Shown: positions 23,360-32,060 of the stretch, one piece after another
Layout of the letters: the number at the start of each line of letters is the position of its first letter
Position numbering within the stretch: position 1 is the first letter of the stretch
NCBI RefSeq assembly: GCF_041435495.1
Contig: NZ_CP108644.1
Location: 7,363,501-7,427,500, forward strand
Direction of reading: 5' to 3'
Length of the DNA: 64,000 nt
Source of the DNA: Streptomyces sp. NBC_01116
GTDB lineage: Bacteria > Actinomycetota > Actinomycetes > Streptomycetales > Streptomycetaceae
Translations under genes and position numbers: made by a program
Notes under the pieces: generated by a model
What the model was told of the DNA's origin: nothing
Seen by the model: the letters and a program-made list of their open reading frames with translations, nothing else
Databases searched by the model: none

Positions 23360-24157
23360 ATGGCAACGCTAGAGATCCGCGGGCTGTCCGTCGGCTACGG
23401 CCCGGTCCGGGCGCTGCGCGACATCTCCGTAGATGTGCCGGACGCCGGGATCACCGCCGTACTCGGCGGCAACGGCGCGGGCAAGACCACGCTGCTGCGG
23501 GCCGTTTCGCGGACCCTCGGCTTCCACCGCGGGACGGGCACCGGAACCATCCGGTTCGACGGCCGCCCCCTGGAGGGGCTGCGGCCCGCCCAGGTGGTGG
23601 CCGCCGGAGTGGTCCAGGTGCCGGAGGGCCGGCAGGTCTTCGCCCGGATGACGGTGGCCGACAACCTGCGGGCGGGAGCCCTCGGGGCACGCGGCGGGCG
23701 CAAGGGGGCGAGCACCGCGTTGGCCCGGGTGCACGAGCTGTTCCCGGTGCTCGCCGACCGCGCGCACCAGCGGGCCGGGCTGCTGTCCGGCGGCGAGCAG
23801 CAGATGCTGGCGATGGGCCGCGCCCTGATGGCGGGGCCCCGGCTGCTCCTGCTGGACGAGCCCTCGCTCGGCCTCGCCCCGCTGATGGCCGCCAGGATCG
23901 CCGAGACCGTGCAGGAGATCAACGCGAGCGGCACCTCCGTCATGCTCGTCGAGCAGAACGCGGCCATCGCGCTGCGGCTCGCCTCCACGGCGTACGTCCT
24001 CGACGTCGGCGAGGTCGCCCTGTCCGGGCCCGCCGACGAACTCGCCGCGTCCGACGAGGTCCGCCGCCGCTACCTCGGCGTCGTCGACGAGGACGCGGCG
24101 GCGGACGCCGACCCGGCCGCCCGGAACCGCCGCACCCTGAGCAGGTGGTCCGCGTGA
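23360..24157 (+). CDS. livF: ABC transporter ATPase, LivF type
   Basis: Nucleotide-binding subunit of 265 residues. Walker A GGNGAGKT near residue 38, the signature LLSGGEQQMLAMGRAL near residue 140, Walker B RLLLLDEPSLGLAPL and the switch His replaced by Gln in LVEQNAAIAL (typical of LivF). A striking AGGAGGAGG precedes ATG 23360. First gene of a five-gene operon (F-G-H-M-binding protein) whose members overlap by 4-8 bases. Substrate class is branched-chain amino acids or related small molecules; a specific ligand cannot be named. Confidence 0.93.
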   Translation: MATLEIRGLSVGYGPVRALRDISVDVPDAGITAVLGGNGAGKTTLLRAVSRTLGFHRGTGTGTIRFDGRPLEGLRPAQVVAAGVVQVPEGRQVFARMTVADNLRAGALGARGGRKGASTALARVHELFPVLADRAHQRAGLLSGGEQQMLAMGRALMAGPRLLLLDEPSLGLAPLMAARIAETVQEINASGTSVMLVEQNAAIALRLASTAYVLDVGEVALSGPADELAASDEVRRRYLGVVDEDAAADADPAARNRRTLSRWSA

Positions 24158-24957
24158 CCACCACCACCGCCACGGCCTCCGCGCACAGCACCACGGCCGC
24201 GCTCGCCGTCGAGGACGTCACCGTCCGCTTCTCCGGGCTCACCGCCCTGGACGGCGTCTCCTTCACCGTCGAACCCGGCAGTGTGCACGCCGTCATCGGG
24301 CCCAACGGCGCGGGCAAGTCCACCTGCTTCAACGTCCTCTCGGGCGTCTACCGCGCCACCTCCGGGCACGTCCGCCTCGGCGACACCGAACTGACCGGAC
24401 TCCCGCCGCACTCCATCGCGGACCTCGGGGTCGCGCGCACCTTCCAGAACCTGGCGCTGCCGCCGCACGCGACCGTCGCCGACAGCCTCCTGCTCGGCCG
24501 CCACCGGCTGACCCGCTCCGGGTTCGTCGCCACCGGCCTGCGGCTCCCCTCCGCCGCCCGGGAGGAACGGCGCCACCGTGACCGGGTCCGGGAGATCGCC
24601 GAATTCATCGGCCTCGCAGAGGAGTTGGAGCGCCCGGCGGGATCACTGCCGTACGGGCAGCAGAAGCTCGTCGAGCTGGGCCGCGCCCTGTGCATGGAGC
24701 CGAAGGTCCTGCTCCTGGACGAACCGATCGCCGGGATGACCGCGGACGAGCGCCGCCGCACCGCGGCCGTCGTGGCCGACGTGCGCGACAGCCTCGGCAT
24801 CTCCATCGTGCTGGTCGAGCACGACATGGGGGTGGTGATGCGGCTCGCGGACGCGGTGACCGTACTCGACTTCGGACGACGCATCGCCGGGGGCACCCCC
24901 GCCGAGGTGCAGAACGACCCGGCCGTCGTCCAGGCCTACTTGGGAGCACCTCAGTGA
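24154..24957 (+). CDS. livG: ABC transporter ATPase, LivG type
   Basis: Second nucleotide-binding subunit, 267 residues, with Walker A GPNGAGKST, the LivG-specific TFQNLALPPHATVADSLLLG segment, a degenerate signature SLPYGQQKLVELGRAL, Walker B KVLLLDEPIAGMT and the switch histidine in VLVEHDMGVV. Its GTG start overlaps the livF stop as GTGA (24154-24157). It should form the ATPase heterodimer with LivF under the LivH/LivM membrane pair. Confidence 0.93.
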   Translation: MTTTTATASAHSTTAALAVEDVTVRFSGLTALDGVSFTVEPGSVHAVIGPNGAGKSTCFNVLSGVYRATSGHVRLGDTELTGLPPHSIADLGVARTFQNLALPPHATVADSLLLGRHRLTRSGFVATGLRLPSAAREERRHRDRVREIAEFIGLAEELERPAGSLPYGQQKLVELGRALCMEPKVLLLDEPIAGMTADERRRTAAVVADVRDSLGISIVLVEHDMGVVMRLADAVTVLDFGRRIAGGTPAEVQNDPAVVQAYLGAPQ

Positions 24958-25844
24958 CCACGTTCCTCGAACTCCTCCTCGGCGGCTTGTCGATCGGCTC
25001 GGTCTACGCACTCATCGCGCTCGGGTTCGTCGTCATCTTCAAGGCCACCGAGGTCGTCAACTTCGCCCACGCGTCCCTGCTGCTGGCGGGCGGCTACGTC
25101 ACCGCCGTGCTCCACGACGACATCGGGTTCTGGCCCGCGCTGCTCGTCGGGATCGCGGGGGCGGCGGCCGTCGGGGCGGGCATCGAGTTCTTCGTGATGC
25201 GCCGCTACCGGGGCAGCGATCACAGCGTCCTGGCGATCGTCACCATCGGCGTCGACATCCTCCTGATCACCGAACTCACCCGGCGGATGGGCACGGACGT
25301 GCTCGCCCTCGGAGACCCCTGGGGCAACGAGGTCGTCACGATCGGCGGCGTCACCCTCGCCCAGACCCGTATCGCGGCGTTCCTCGCCGCCGGGCTGCTG
25401 ATCACGGTGTTCCTGCTCGCCTTCCGCTACACCTCGTGGGGCGTGTCGATGCGGGCCGCCGCCGAGAACCCGCAGACGGCGGCGCTCATGGGCATCAAGC
25501 TGGGGCGGGTCTCGCTCGCCGCCTGGGCGGTCGCCGGCGCACTCGCCGCCGTCGCCGCCCTCTTCCTCACCGTGTTCCCGACCCCGGGCCTGGAACGCGC
25601 CACCTCGCTCGCCGCGCTCAAGGCGTTCCCCGCGGCGATCCTCGGCGGACTCGACTCCACCACCGGGGCGCTCGCCGGGGGGCTCATCGTCGGGGTCACC
25701 GAGTCGCTCGCCACCGGCTACCAGAGCGACCTGGCCTTCCTCGGCCGGGGCATCGGAGACCTGGCGCCCTACCTGGTGATGGTGGCGGTCCTGCTCATCC
25801 GGCCCGCGGGCCTCTTCGGCACGAAGGAGCTGGCCCGTGTCTGA
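24954..25844 (+). CDS. livH: Branched-chain amino-acid-type ABC permease, LivH type
   Basis: Membrane subunit of 296 residues with about eight hydrophobic helices. The N-terminus LLLGGLSIGSVYALIALGFV and the coupling-helix region SMRAAAENPQTAALMGI near residue 167 are the LivH hallmarks, with AFPAAILGGLDSTTGALAGG near residue 223. GTG 24954 overlaps the livG stop as GTGA. Confidence 0.93.
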   Translation: MTTFLELLLGGLSIGSVYALIALGFVVIFKATEVVNFAHASLLLAGGYVTAVLHDDIGFWPALLVGIAGAAAVGAGIEFFVMRRYRGSDHSVLAIVTIGVDILLITELTRRMGTDVLALGDPWGNEVVTIGGVTLAQTRIAAFLAAGLLITVFLLAFRYTSWGVSMRAAAENPQTAALMGIKLGRVSLAAWAVAGALAAVAALFLTVFPTPGLERATSLAALKAFPAAILGGLDSTTGALAGGLIVGVTESLATGYQSDLAFLGRGIGDLAPYLVMVAVLLIRPAGLFGTKELARV

Positions 25845-27006
25845 CACCACCGCCGAAGCCGCCCCCGCCGCCGAGGCCCCAGCCGCACCGGCCCCCGCGC
25901 CCACCCGCGCCCAGGGCCTCACCGAACGGCTGCGCAGGCCCCGTACGTACGCCGTCCTCATCGGCTCCCTCCTGCTCCTCGTCCTCCCCTTCTACGTGGA
26001 CCGCTTCTGGCTCCAGGCCGGGCTGTTCGCGATGGCGGCGGCGATCGGCGCCATCGGGCTCAACATGCTCACCGGCGCCACCGGGCAGCTCTCCATGGGC
26101 CACGCGTTCTTCCTCGCCGTCGGCGCGTACGGCTACTGCGTCCTGGCCGGTGGGAGCAGCACGGAGAACGGGCACACGCTGACCGGACTCGGGCTGCCCA
26201 CCTGGCTGGCCGCGATCCTCGCCGTGCTGCTCGCCGGAGCGGCGGGCGGGCTCTTCAGCCCCATCGCCGGCCGGCTGCGCGGCGCGTACCTCGGCATCGC
26301 GACCCTCGCGCTGATCTTCATCGGGCAGCACGTCCTGTTCAACGCGGACTCCCTGACCGGCGGTTACAACGGCCGGGCCGTACCACCGCTGTCCGTCTTC
26401 GGGTTCACGTTCGACGACACCGAACTCGTCGTCGCCGCCGTCCCGTTCGGCTCCTCGGAGAAGCTCTGGTACGCGGGACTGCTCGCGCTCCTGCTGAGCG
26501 CGCTGTTCGCCCGGGGCGTGCTGCGCGGCCGGCCCGGCCGGGCCATGAACGCCATCCGCGACCACCGGATCGCTGCCGGGGTGATGGGCGTGCCCGTGGC
26601 CCGCTACCGGGCCGGGGTCTTCGTCCTGTCCTCGATGTACGCGGGCCTCGCCGGCGTCCTGCTCGCCCTGGTCTTCCAGCGGACCGTGCCCGAGTACTTC
26701 GGCATGATCCTGTCCCTCGAATACCTCGCCATGATCGTCATCGGCGGGCTCGGCAGCGTCGGCGGAGCCGTGATCGGCGCCGCCTTCGTCACCCTGCTCC
26801 CGCAGGTGTTCACGCACTACAGCGACTCCCTGCCGCTGGTCTCCGCCCCCGGCACGGGCGGGCTGGCGCCCGGTGAGGCGTCCCGCTATCTGTACGGCGC
26901 CGCGGTGGTCGCGGTGGTCCTGTTCCTGCCCGGCGGCCTCGCCCGCCTGGGCCTCGCACGCGCGAAGAAGCCCGCGGCTCCGAAGAATCCAGGGGAGAAG
27001 TCATGA
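25837..27006 (+). CDS. livM: Branched-chain amino-acid-type ABC permease, LivM type
   Basis: Second membrane subunit, 389 residues, with an Ala/Pro-rich N-terminal extension of about 30 residues before the first helix. Conserved features are GLNMLTGATGQLSMGHAFF near residue 70, the coupling region RAMNAIRDHRIAAGVMGVPV near residue 235, and MIVIGGLGSVGGAVIGAAF near 300. GTG 25837 overlaps livH by 8 bases. Confidence 0.93.
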   Translation: MSDTTAEAAPAAEAPAAPAPAPTRAQGLTERLRRPRTYAVLIGSLLLLVLPFYVDRFWLQAGLFAMAAAIGAIGLNMLTGATGQLSMGHAFFLAVGAYGYCVLAGGSSTENGHTLTGLGLPTWLAAILAVLLAGAAGGLFSPIAGRLRGAYLGIATLALIFIGQHVLFNADSLTGGYNGRAVPPLSVFGFTFDDTELVVAAVPFGSSEKLWYAGLLALLLSALFARGVLRGRPGRAMNAIRDHRIAAGVMGVPVARYRAGVFVLSSMYAGLAGVLLALVFQRTVPEYFGMILSLEYLAMIVIGGLGSVGGAVIGAAFVTLLPQVFTHYSDSLPLVSAPGTGGLAPGEASRYLYGAAVVAVVLFLPGGLARLGLARAKKPAAPKNPGEKS

Positions 27007-28256
27007 AACTCAGAGTGCTCACGGCCGTGGTCGCGACCCTCGCCGTCACCCTCGTCGGGTGCAGCGGCAAGGCGACCGACGGCAAGGCGGCCGAGGAGGG
27101 CGAGGGCGGGATCAAGACGGGCCCCGGGGTCTCCTCCTCGACGATCTCCCTCGGCGTGCTGACCGACATGACCGGCGTCTACGCCTCGCTGGGCAAGAGC
27201 GTCACCCAGGCGCAGCAGCTGTGGGTCAAGCAGACGAACGACGAGGGCGGCATCTGCGACCGGAAGATCGAACTGACGGTCCGCGACCACGGCTACGACC
27301 CGCAGAAGGCCATCGCCGCGTACACCGAACTGGAGCCGGAGGTGGTGGGCTTCGCCCAGTTCATCGGCTCCCCGTTCGTCGCCGCCGTCGAGCAGCGCAT
27401 CGACGGCCAGGACAAGGGCCTCGTGCTGCCGCAGGCGTGGTCGGCGAATCTGCTGGGCTCCCCGTACGTCCGGGTCATCGGCGCCACCTACGACGTCGAG
27501 ACGATCAACCTCATCGACTATCTCCTCGCCGAGAAGCGCATCGCCAAGGGCGACAAGATCGGCCATGTGTACTTCGAGGGCGACTACGGCGAGAACGCGC
27601 TCGTCGGCTCGGAGCACGCGGCGAAGGAGGCCGGTCTCACCGTCGTCGAGCAGAAGATCAAGCCGACCGACAACGACATGACGGCCCAGGTCGCCGCCCT
27701 CAAGCAGGCCGGGGTCAAGGCCGTGATCGTCAGCGCTGGCCCGCGCCAGGCTGCCTCGCTCGTCGGCGTCGCGGCGGCCACCGGCTTCGACGTCCCGGTC
27801 GTCGGCAACAACTCGGCCTTCGCCCCGCAGCTGTTGAAGACCCAGGCGGGCCCCGCGCTGCTCAAGGACTACTACGTGGCCGCCTCCACGCTGCCCATCG
27901 GGGACCCGGGCGACGGCCCCGCCAAGCTCGCGAAGGAGTACGCCGCCCAGTACCCGAAGGACGTGCTCGACAACGGCGTCGTCGCCGGTTACACGGCGGC
28001 CTCCCTGTTCGGCGAGGCCCTGTCGAAGGCCTGCGACGACAAGGACCTCACCCGTGAGGGCATCGACAAGGCGCTGCTCACGATCAAGGGGTACGGGAGC
28101 GAGTTCGGGGTGTCGCACGACTTCTCGGACCCGAAGGCCCCGTCCACCCGGGAGAGCGTCATCATGAAGCCGGACGCGGGCGCCGCCGGCGGGCTGAAGG
28201 TGGTCCGGCCGGCCGAGGTAGCAGCGGCGGCGGAGTCCTTCACCGCCGGTTCCTGA
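27003..28256 (+). CDS. Extracellular substrate-binding lipoprotein of the ABC transporter
   Basis: Type-1 periplasmic binding protein (Peripla_BP_6 family), 417 residues. A lipoprotein signal peptide ends at the lipobox LVGC (Cys about residue 20). The ligand domain begins ISLGVLTDMTGVYASLGKSV and includes YFEGDYGENALVGSEHAAKE and VVGNNSAFAPQLL. Its ATG overlaps the livM stop as ATGA. The C-terminal SEFGVSHDFSDPKAPSTRES region belongs to the subgroup often annotated as branched-chain amino acid receptor. The actual ligand is unknown. Confidence 0.92.
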   Translation: MKLRVLTAVVATLAVTLVGCSGKATDGKAAEEGEGGIKTGPGVSSSTISLGVLTDMTGVYASLGKSVTQAQQLWVKQTNDEGGICDRKIELTVRDHGYDPQKAIAAYTELEPEVVGFAQFIGSPFVAAVEQRIDGQDKGLVLPQAWSANLLGSPYVRVIGATYDVETINLIDYLLAEKRIAKGDKIGHVYFEGDYGENALVGSEHAAKEAGLTVVEQKIKPTDNDMTAQVAALKQAGVKAVIVSAGPRQAASLVGVAAATGFDVPVVGNNSAFAPQLLKTQAGPALLKDYYVAASTLPIGDPGDGPAKLAKEYAAQYPKDVLDNGVVAGYTAASLFGEALSKACDDKDLTREGIDKALLTIKGYGSEFGVSHDFSDPKAPSTRESVIMKPDAGAAGGLKVVRPAEVAAAAESFTAGS

Positions 28257-28270
28257 CCGGATCTCCGGCC

Positions 28271-28311
28271 CCGGGAGGCGTACGGGCGCACCTGGCCCGT
28301 ACGCCTCCCGG
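28271..28311 (+). terminator. Operon terminator after the binding-protein gene
   Basis: A perfect 17-bp stem (CCGGGAGGCGTACGGGC at 28271-28287, complement at 28295-28311) with a 7-base loop lies 14 bases past the stop. Confidence 0.85.
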
Positions 28312-28609
28312 CGCGCTCGGCACGGGCTTCTCGGCCGGCCGGCGGCGGTCCGGCCGGACGCCCTCGCGGGCGGGCGGGTCTCCGTACCAGCCGGAGTCGC
28401 CGGCGCCCGGCCGATCTGGAAGCCCCCGCCGACACCGTCGTGGATCGGCGGTGGACCGGACGACGTCGGTGAGCGTCGCCCGGCCCGGTCCGGATCCGCA
28501 GGGCGGAGGCGCCCGCCCCGTCGACCTCGACGTTCCTTGGGCTCAGCCCGTTCGTCGCACCCTCGATGAGATCGCTCCGAGATCACCGGCACGCTTGCGG
28601 AGCGGCCGT
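28312..28609. other. Intergenic region, nothing recognised
   Basis: 298 bp between the ABC operon terminator and the end of the RidA gene. No reading frame with streptomycete codon use, hairpin or repeat stands out. Confidence 0.4.
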
Positions 28610-29035
28610 TCAGTTCCCGGAGCCGACGATGGCGGTGACGCGGATCTCCACGCGCATGGCGGCCAGGCCGAGGACCGTGACGCCGGTCTCGGTCCAGATC
28701 GGCGCCCGGCCGTCGAGGCGGCGGCGGAACTGCTCGGCCATGACCCTGTTGTGGTCGTCGCCGATGGCGTCGTCCCCCGGTGCGACCTTGTGGTACGAGT
28801 TCACGTGGATGACGTCCTTCCAAGTCGCTCCGACCGTGGCGAGCGTGCGTTCGACGTTGTCGAACGCCTGGACGATCTCGTCCTCCAGTGAGTCCGGGAT
28901 GGCCAGGTCGTCGTCCACCCCGGCCTGGCCGGAGATCTCGACCCGGTCGTCGACGCGGACGGCCCCGCTGTATCCGAGGGCCGCGTGCAGCTTCTCGCCG
29001 AAGCCCGGAGTGACGCCGAAGGTGACGGTGCTCAT
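28610..29035 (-). CDS. RidA family (YjgF/YER057c/UK114) protein
   Basis: Protein of 141 residues of the Rid family, which hydrolyses reactive enamine/imine intermediates or acts on related carbonyl substrates. The conserved core is present: AVRVDDRVEISGQAG near residue 24, AFDNVERTLATVGATWKDVIHVNSY around 57-81, and the substrate-side arginine in LGLAAMRVEIRVTAI near the C-terminus. ATG 29035 follows a GGGAGC sequence. It is divergent from a MarR-family gene, so the MarR protein probably regulates it. Confidence 0.9.
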   Translation of the reverse strand: MSTVTFGVTPGFGEKLHAALGYSGAVRVDDRVEISGQAGVDDDLAIPDSLEDEIVQAFDNVERTLATVGATWKDVIHVNSYHKVAPGDDAIGDDHNRVMAEQFRRRLDGRAPIWTETGVTVLGLAAMRVEIRVTAIVGSGN

Positions 29036-29115
29036 GATGCTCCCTCTTCCTGTCCCGGGGAGGTGCTTCCCGGGGTGCGTGACGGAGTCGCGCTCGGGTG
29101 CGCGTTTTCTCTCGT

Positions 29116-29172
29116 ATGAGTTCACGCGTAAAGTGATAGTAGCGAGCGATGACTTCAAGCGCAAAGTGATGG
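29116..29172. promoter_or_regulatory. 24-bp direct repeat in the RidA/MarR divergent promoter
   Basis: Two copies of a 24-bp element (29116-29139 and 29149-29172) match at 20 of 24 positions with a 33-bp period, about three DNA turns. Each contains TTCAMGCGYAAAGTGAT, and the first has the dyad TCAC-N7-GTGA. These are good candidates for MarR binding sites controlling both genes. Confidence 0.6.
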
Positions 29173-29198
29173 CGGATGTCGCCGAAGGAGCGGGTAGA

Positions 29199-29261
29199 TC
29201 CATGAGCAGCACGGAAGGGTCCATGAGCGGTACGGAAGAGTCCATGAGCGGTACGGGAGAG
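29199..29261 (+). repeat. Three 21-bp repeats, each carrying a Shine-Dalgarno and an ATG
   Basis: Three tandem 21-bp units (29199-29219, 29220-29240, 29241-29261) beginning TCCATGAGC and ending GGAAGRG. Each GGAAG lies just before the ATG of the next unit, so the 5' end of the MarR gene offers three possible initiation sites. In frame they encode SMS(S/G)TE-type heptapeptides. Confidence 0.85.
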
Positions 29262-29732
29262 CACGAGGACGACGAGGAACTCCGCTGGCTCGACGAGCAG
29301 GAGAAGGCGGCCTGGACGGGGCTGATCTCCCTGGTCCTGCTGCTGCCCGGCAAGCTGGAGTCGCCGCTGCGCCAGGAGCACGGCCTCACCCTGTTCGAGT
29401 ACCTCGTGCTCAGCCATCTCTCCGAGGCCCCGGGGCGCAGGCTGCGGATGGGAGAGCTCGCCTTCCTCGCCAGCGGGTCGCTCTCCCGGCTGTCCAACGT
29501 CGTCAAACGCTGTGAACACCGAGGCTGGGTCGTACGGACCCCCGACCCGGCCGACGGCCGGTACACCCTCGCCGAACTCACCGACGCGGGCTTCGACATC
29601 GTGCGCCTGGCAGCACCCACACACCTGCGCGCCGTTCGCGCCGTCGTCCTCGACGCGCTCAACGCGACCGACCAGAAGGCGCTCACGCGCATCGCCGAGA
29701 AGCTCAGCATCGTCCCGGACGACTTCGGCTGA
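29202..29732 (+). CDS. MarR-family transcriptional regulator
   Basis: Protein of up to 176 residues. The winged helix-turn-helix is clear: GLTLFEYLVLSHLSEAP, then RMGELAFLASGSLSRLSNVVKRCEHRGWVVR and the wing DPADGRYTLAELTDAG. ATG 29202 is annotated because GAAGGAG lies upstream, but ATGs at 29223 and 29244 in the tandem repeats are about as good, giving N-termini 7 or 14 residues shorter. It is divergent from RidA with direct repeats in the shared promoter, so control of RidA and itself is likely. Confidence 0.88.
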   Translation: MSSTEGSMSGTEESMSGTGEHEDDEELRWLDEQEKAAWTGLISLVLLLPGKLESPLRQEHGLTLFEYLVLSHLSEAPGRRLRMGELAFLASGSLSRLSNVVKRCEHRGWVVRTPDPADGRYTLAELTDAGFDIVRLAAPTHLRAVRAVVLDALNATDQKALTRIAEKLSIVPDDFG

Positions 29733-29802
29733 CGGACGGGGCGGGCGGGAGTCGAGCCACCCGGGCCGTCCGGAGGATCGGCCCGTTCGACGGGTGTGGC
29801 GC

Positions 29803-32028
29803 CTACACCTCCCGGCCGTCCATCCCGATGTAGCGGAAGCGCCCGCGCTCCACGCGGTAGACGAAGACCCCGGTCCCGGTGTACGTCCCGTTGGCGGGCT
29901 CGAAGGCGTAGCTCTTCGACACGCCCTTGTACGAGGTCGTCCGCAGCGCGGGCAGCAGGTCCTGGCGGCTGATCCGCTCCCGGCCCAGCCCCCGGGCACA
30001 GGCGGCGATCAGCCCGACCGCGTCGTACGCCTCCGCCGCGAACAGCGGCGGCGCGCTGTCGAACCGCTTGCGGTAGGCGGCGGCGAACGGGTGCACCGAG
30101 GGCACGGAAGCCGGGTCTGCGGCCGTCGAGACGACCAGCCAGCCCGCCGCGTCCTCGCCGGCCTCCGCCAGGAACCGCGGGTCGTGCACGGCCTGGGTGC
30201 CGATCTTCGGCCCGAGGAACCCGGCCCCGGTCAGCGACTTGGCGAACCGTCCGGCGTCCCGCCACCCGCCCCCGTACACCACCGCCCCAGGCCGCTTCGC
30301 GGCGATCCGCTCAGCCTCCGCGTCCAGGTCGCGCGTGCCCTCCCGTACGGTCTCGGCGAGCACCGTGCGGCCGTTGCCGCGCAGCCCCGCGTCGAGGAAG
30401 CGGGTGGTCTGCCGGCCGTACTCGGTGCCGTCGTCGACCAGCGCGATCCGGTCGATCTCGTACGCCCCGAGGAACTGGGCCACCGGCAGCATCTGCAGGT
30501 CGTTGCGCGGCCGGGCGCACAGGAAGATCCGGTTCAGGTGCCGGATGTCCCCGTCGACCACGCTGAGCAGCGGCAGCGCCGCCTCGTCGTACGCGACCAG
30601 CGCCTCCCGCGCCGCGTCCGTGCCGGTCGCGCCCAGGGCGGCCACCAGCAGCGGGTCCTCGGCGAACCGGCGCACCGCCGCCCTGGCCCGTTCCTCGTCG
30701 CCCCCGTCGTCGACCGTGGTCAGCCGCAGCGTGAACGGCGTGTCCCCCTGAGCGTTGTGCTCCGCGACCGCGAGCCGCGCCGCCCGGTCCTGTCCCGTGC
30801 CGAGGGCCGCCGACGGGCCGCTGAGGTCGGCCTGGAGCCCGATGTGCAGCTCCGGGCGGGCCGCCTTCCCGCCGTCCCCCTCGCCCCTGCCGCCCCTGCC
30901 GCCCGAGGCGTCGCCGTCGCCGGAGGAGGCCAGCCACGCGGCGGTGCCGCCCGTCGCCGCGAGCGCCGCGCCGCCGACGACGTACGCGAGGAGGCGGCGA
31001 CGGGCGGGGGAGGCCGGGACGGTGGCCGCGTCCCGGCCGCCGGTTCCGGCCCCCGTGCCCGCCGTGTCAGCCGTGCCCGTCCTCGTGCCCGTCTCCGCGC
31101 CTGGCGCCGGGCCGTCCGTCGCGCCGGCGTCCAGGCTCGTCGCGTCGATGTCGGGCAGGGCGAGCATCCGCGCCGAGCGCTCGGCGATCAGATGGGTGAC
31201 CGGGCCGGGCAGCCAGCTGCCGCCCGACACGTCCTCGGCGAACGCCCGGCGGATGTCCGCCGCCGCGGGACGGTCCCCGGGGTCCTTGGCCAGGCACGCC
31301 TCGACGACCGGGAGCAGCCCGGGCGGCAGCGCGCCCAGGTCCGCCGTGTCGTGCACCGTGCGGAACAGCATCGCCTCCACCGGGCCGCTGCCGAACGGCC
31401 GCCCGCCGGTCGCCGCGTACACCAGGACGCAGCCCAGCGAGAAGACGTCGCTCGCCGGTCCGATCCGCCGCCCCTGCGCCTGCTCGGGCGAGAGGAAGCC
31501 GGGGGAGCCGACGATCACGTCCGTCGCCGTGAGGACGGTGTCGTCCAGGGCCCGCGCGATCCCGAAGTCGATCAGCCGGGGCCCGTCCAGGCCCAGCAGC
31601 ACGTTGCCCGGCTTCACGTCCCGGTGCACGAGCCCCGCCGTGTGGACCGCCTCCAGCGCCTCCGCGAGCATCGAGCCCAGCGCCCGCACCCCGCGCTCCG
31701 GCAGCGGCCCCCCGCTGCCGACCGCCTCGCCCAGGGCGGGCCCCGGCACGAACTCGGTGGCCAGCCACGGAGCCGGGGCCTCGGTGTCGGCGTCGACCAC
31801 GGGCACCGCCCACCGGTTGCGCACCTGCCGGGCGATGGCCACCTCCCGCCGGAAGCGGGCGCGGAAGGCGTCGTCGTCGGCGTACTCCGCGCGGATCAGC
31901 TTGATCGCCACCAGCGCGCCGCCGGGCGACCGGCCCAGCAGCACCACGCCCATGCCTCCGGCGCCGAGCCGGCCGAGGACGCGGTACCCGGCGATCCGTG
32001 CCGGGTCGGTGGAACGGAGCGGTTCCAT
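29803..32028 (-). CDS. Membrane Ser/Thr protein kinase with extracellular type-1 periplasmic-binding (amino-acid receptor-like) domain
   Basis: Receptor kinase of 741 residues. The cytoplasmic kinase (about 1-275) has the glycine loop GRLGAGGMGVV, VAIK, VHRDVKPGNVLL, DFGIA and FLSPEQA, so it should be active. A Thr/Gly/Ala-rich linker leads to one membrane helix near residues 350-370 (LLAYVVGGAALAATGGTAAW). The rest (about 395-741) is a Peripla_BP_6-like sensor: LHIGLQADLSGPSAALGTG, VAALGATGTDAAREAL, IDRIALVDDGTEYGRQ and AEAYDAVGLIAACARG. It may report an extracellular amino-acid-like ligand by phosphorylation. A lipoprotein gene lies 32 bp upstream. The nearby ABC transporter carries the same fold as its binding protein; whether ligands are shared is unknown. 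Confidence 0.88.
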   Translation of the reverse strand: MEPLRSTDPARIAGYRVLGRLGAGGMGVVLLGRSPGGALVAIKLIRAEYADDDAFRARFRREVAIARQVRNRWAVPVVDADTEAPAPWLATEFVPGPALGEAVGSGGPLPERGVRALGSMLAEALEAVHTAGLVHRDVKPGNVLLGLDGPRLIDFGIARALDDTVLTATDVIVGSPGFLSPEQAQGRRIGPASDVFSLGCVLVYAATGGRPFGSGPVEAMLFRTVHDTADLGALPPGLLPVVEACLAKDPGDRPAAADIRRAFAEDVSGGSWLPGPVTHLIAERSARMLALPDIDATSLDAGATDGPAPGAETGTRTGTADTAGTGAGTGGRDAATVPASPARRRLLAYVVGGAALAATGGTAAWLASSGDGDASGGRGGRGEGDGGKAARPELHIGLQADLSGPSAALGTGQDRAARLAVAEHNAQGDTPFTLRLTTVDDGGDEERARAAVRRFAEDPLLVAALGATGTDAAREALVAYDEAALPLLSVVDGDIRHLNRIFLCARPRNDLQMLPVAQFLGAYEIDRIALVDDGTEYGRQTTRFLDAGLRGNGRTVLAETVREGTRDLDAEAERIAAKRPGAVVYGGGWRDAGRFAKSLTGAGFLGPKIGTQAVHDPRFLAEAGEDAAGWLVVSTAADPASVPSVHPFAAAYRKRFDSAPPLFAAEAYDAVGLIAACARGLGRERISRQDLLPALRTTSYKGVSKSYAFEPANGTYTGTGVFVYRVERGRFRYIGMDGREV

Positions 32029-32060
32029 CAGGGGTCAGTGCCTCTCGTCCGGGCTTGCGG

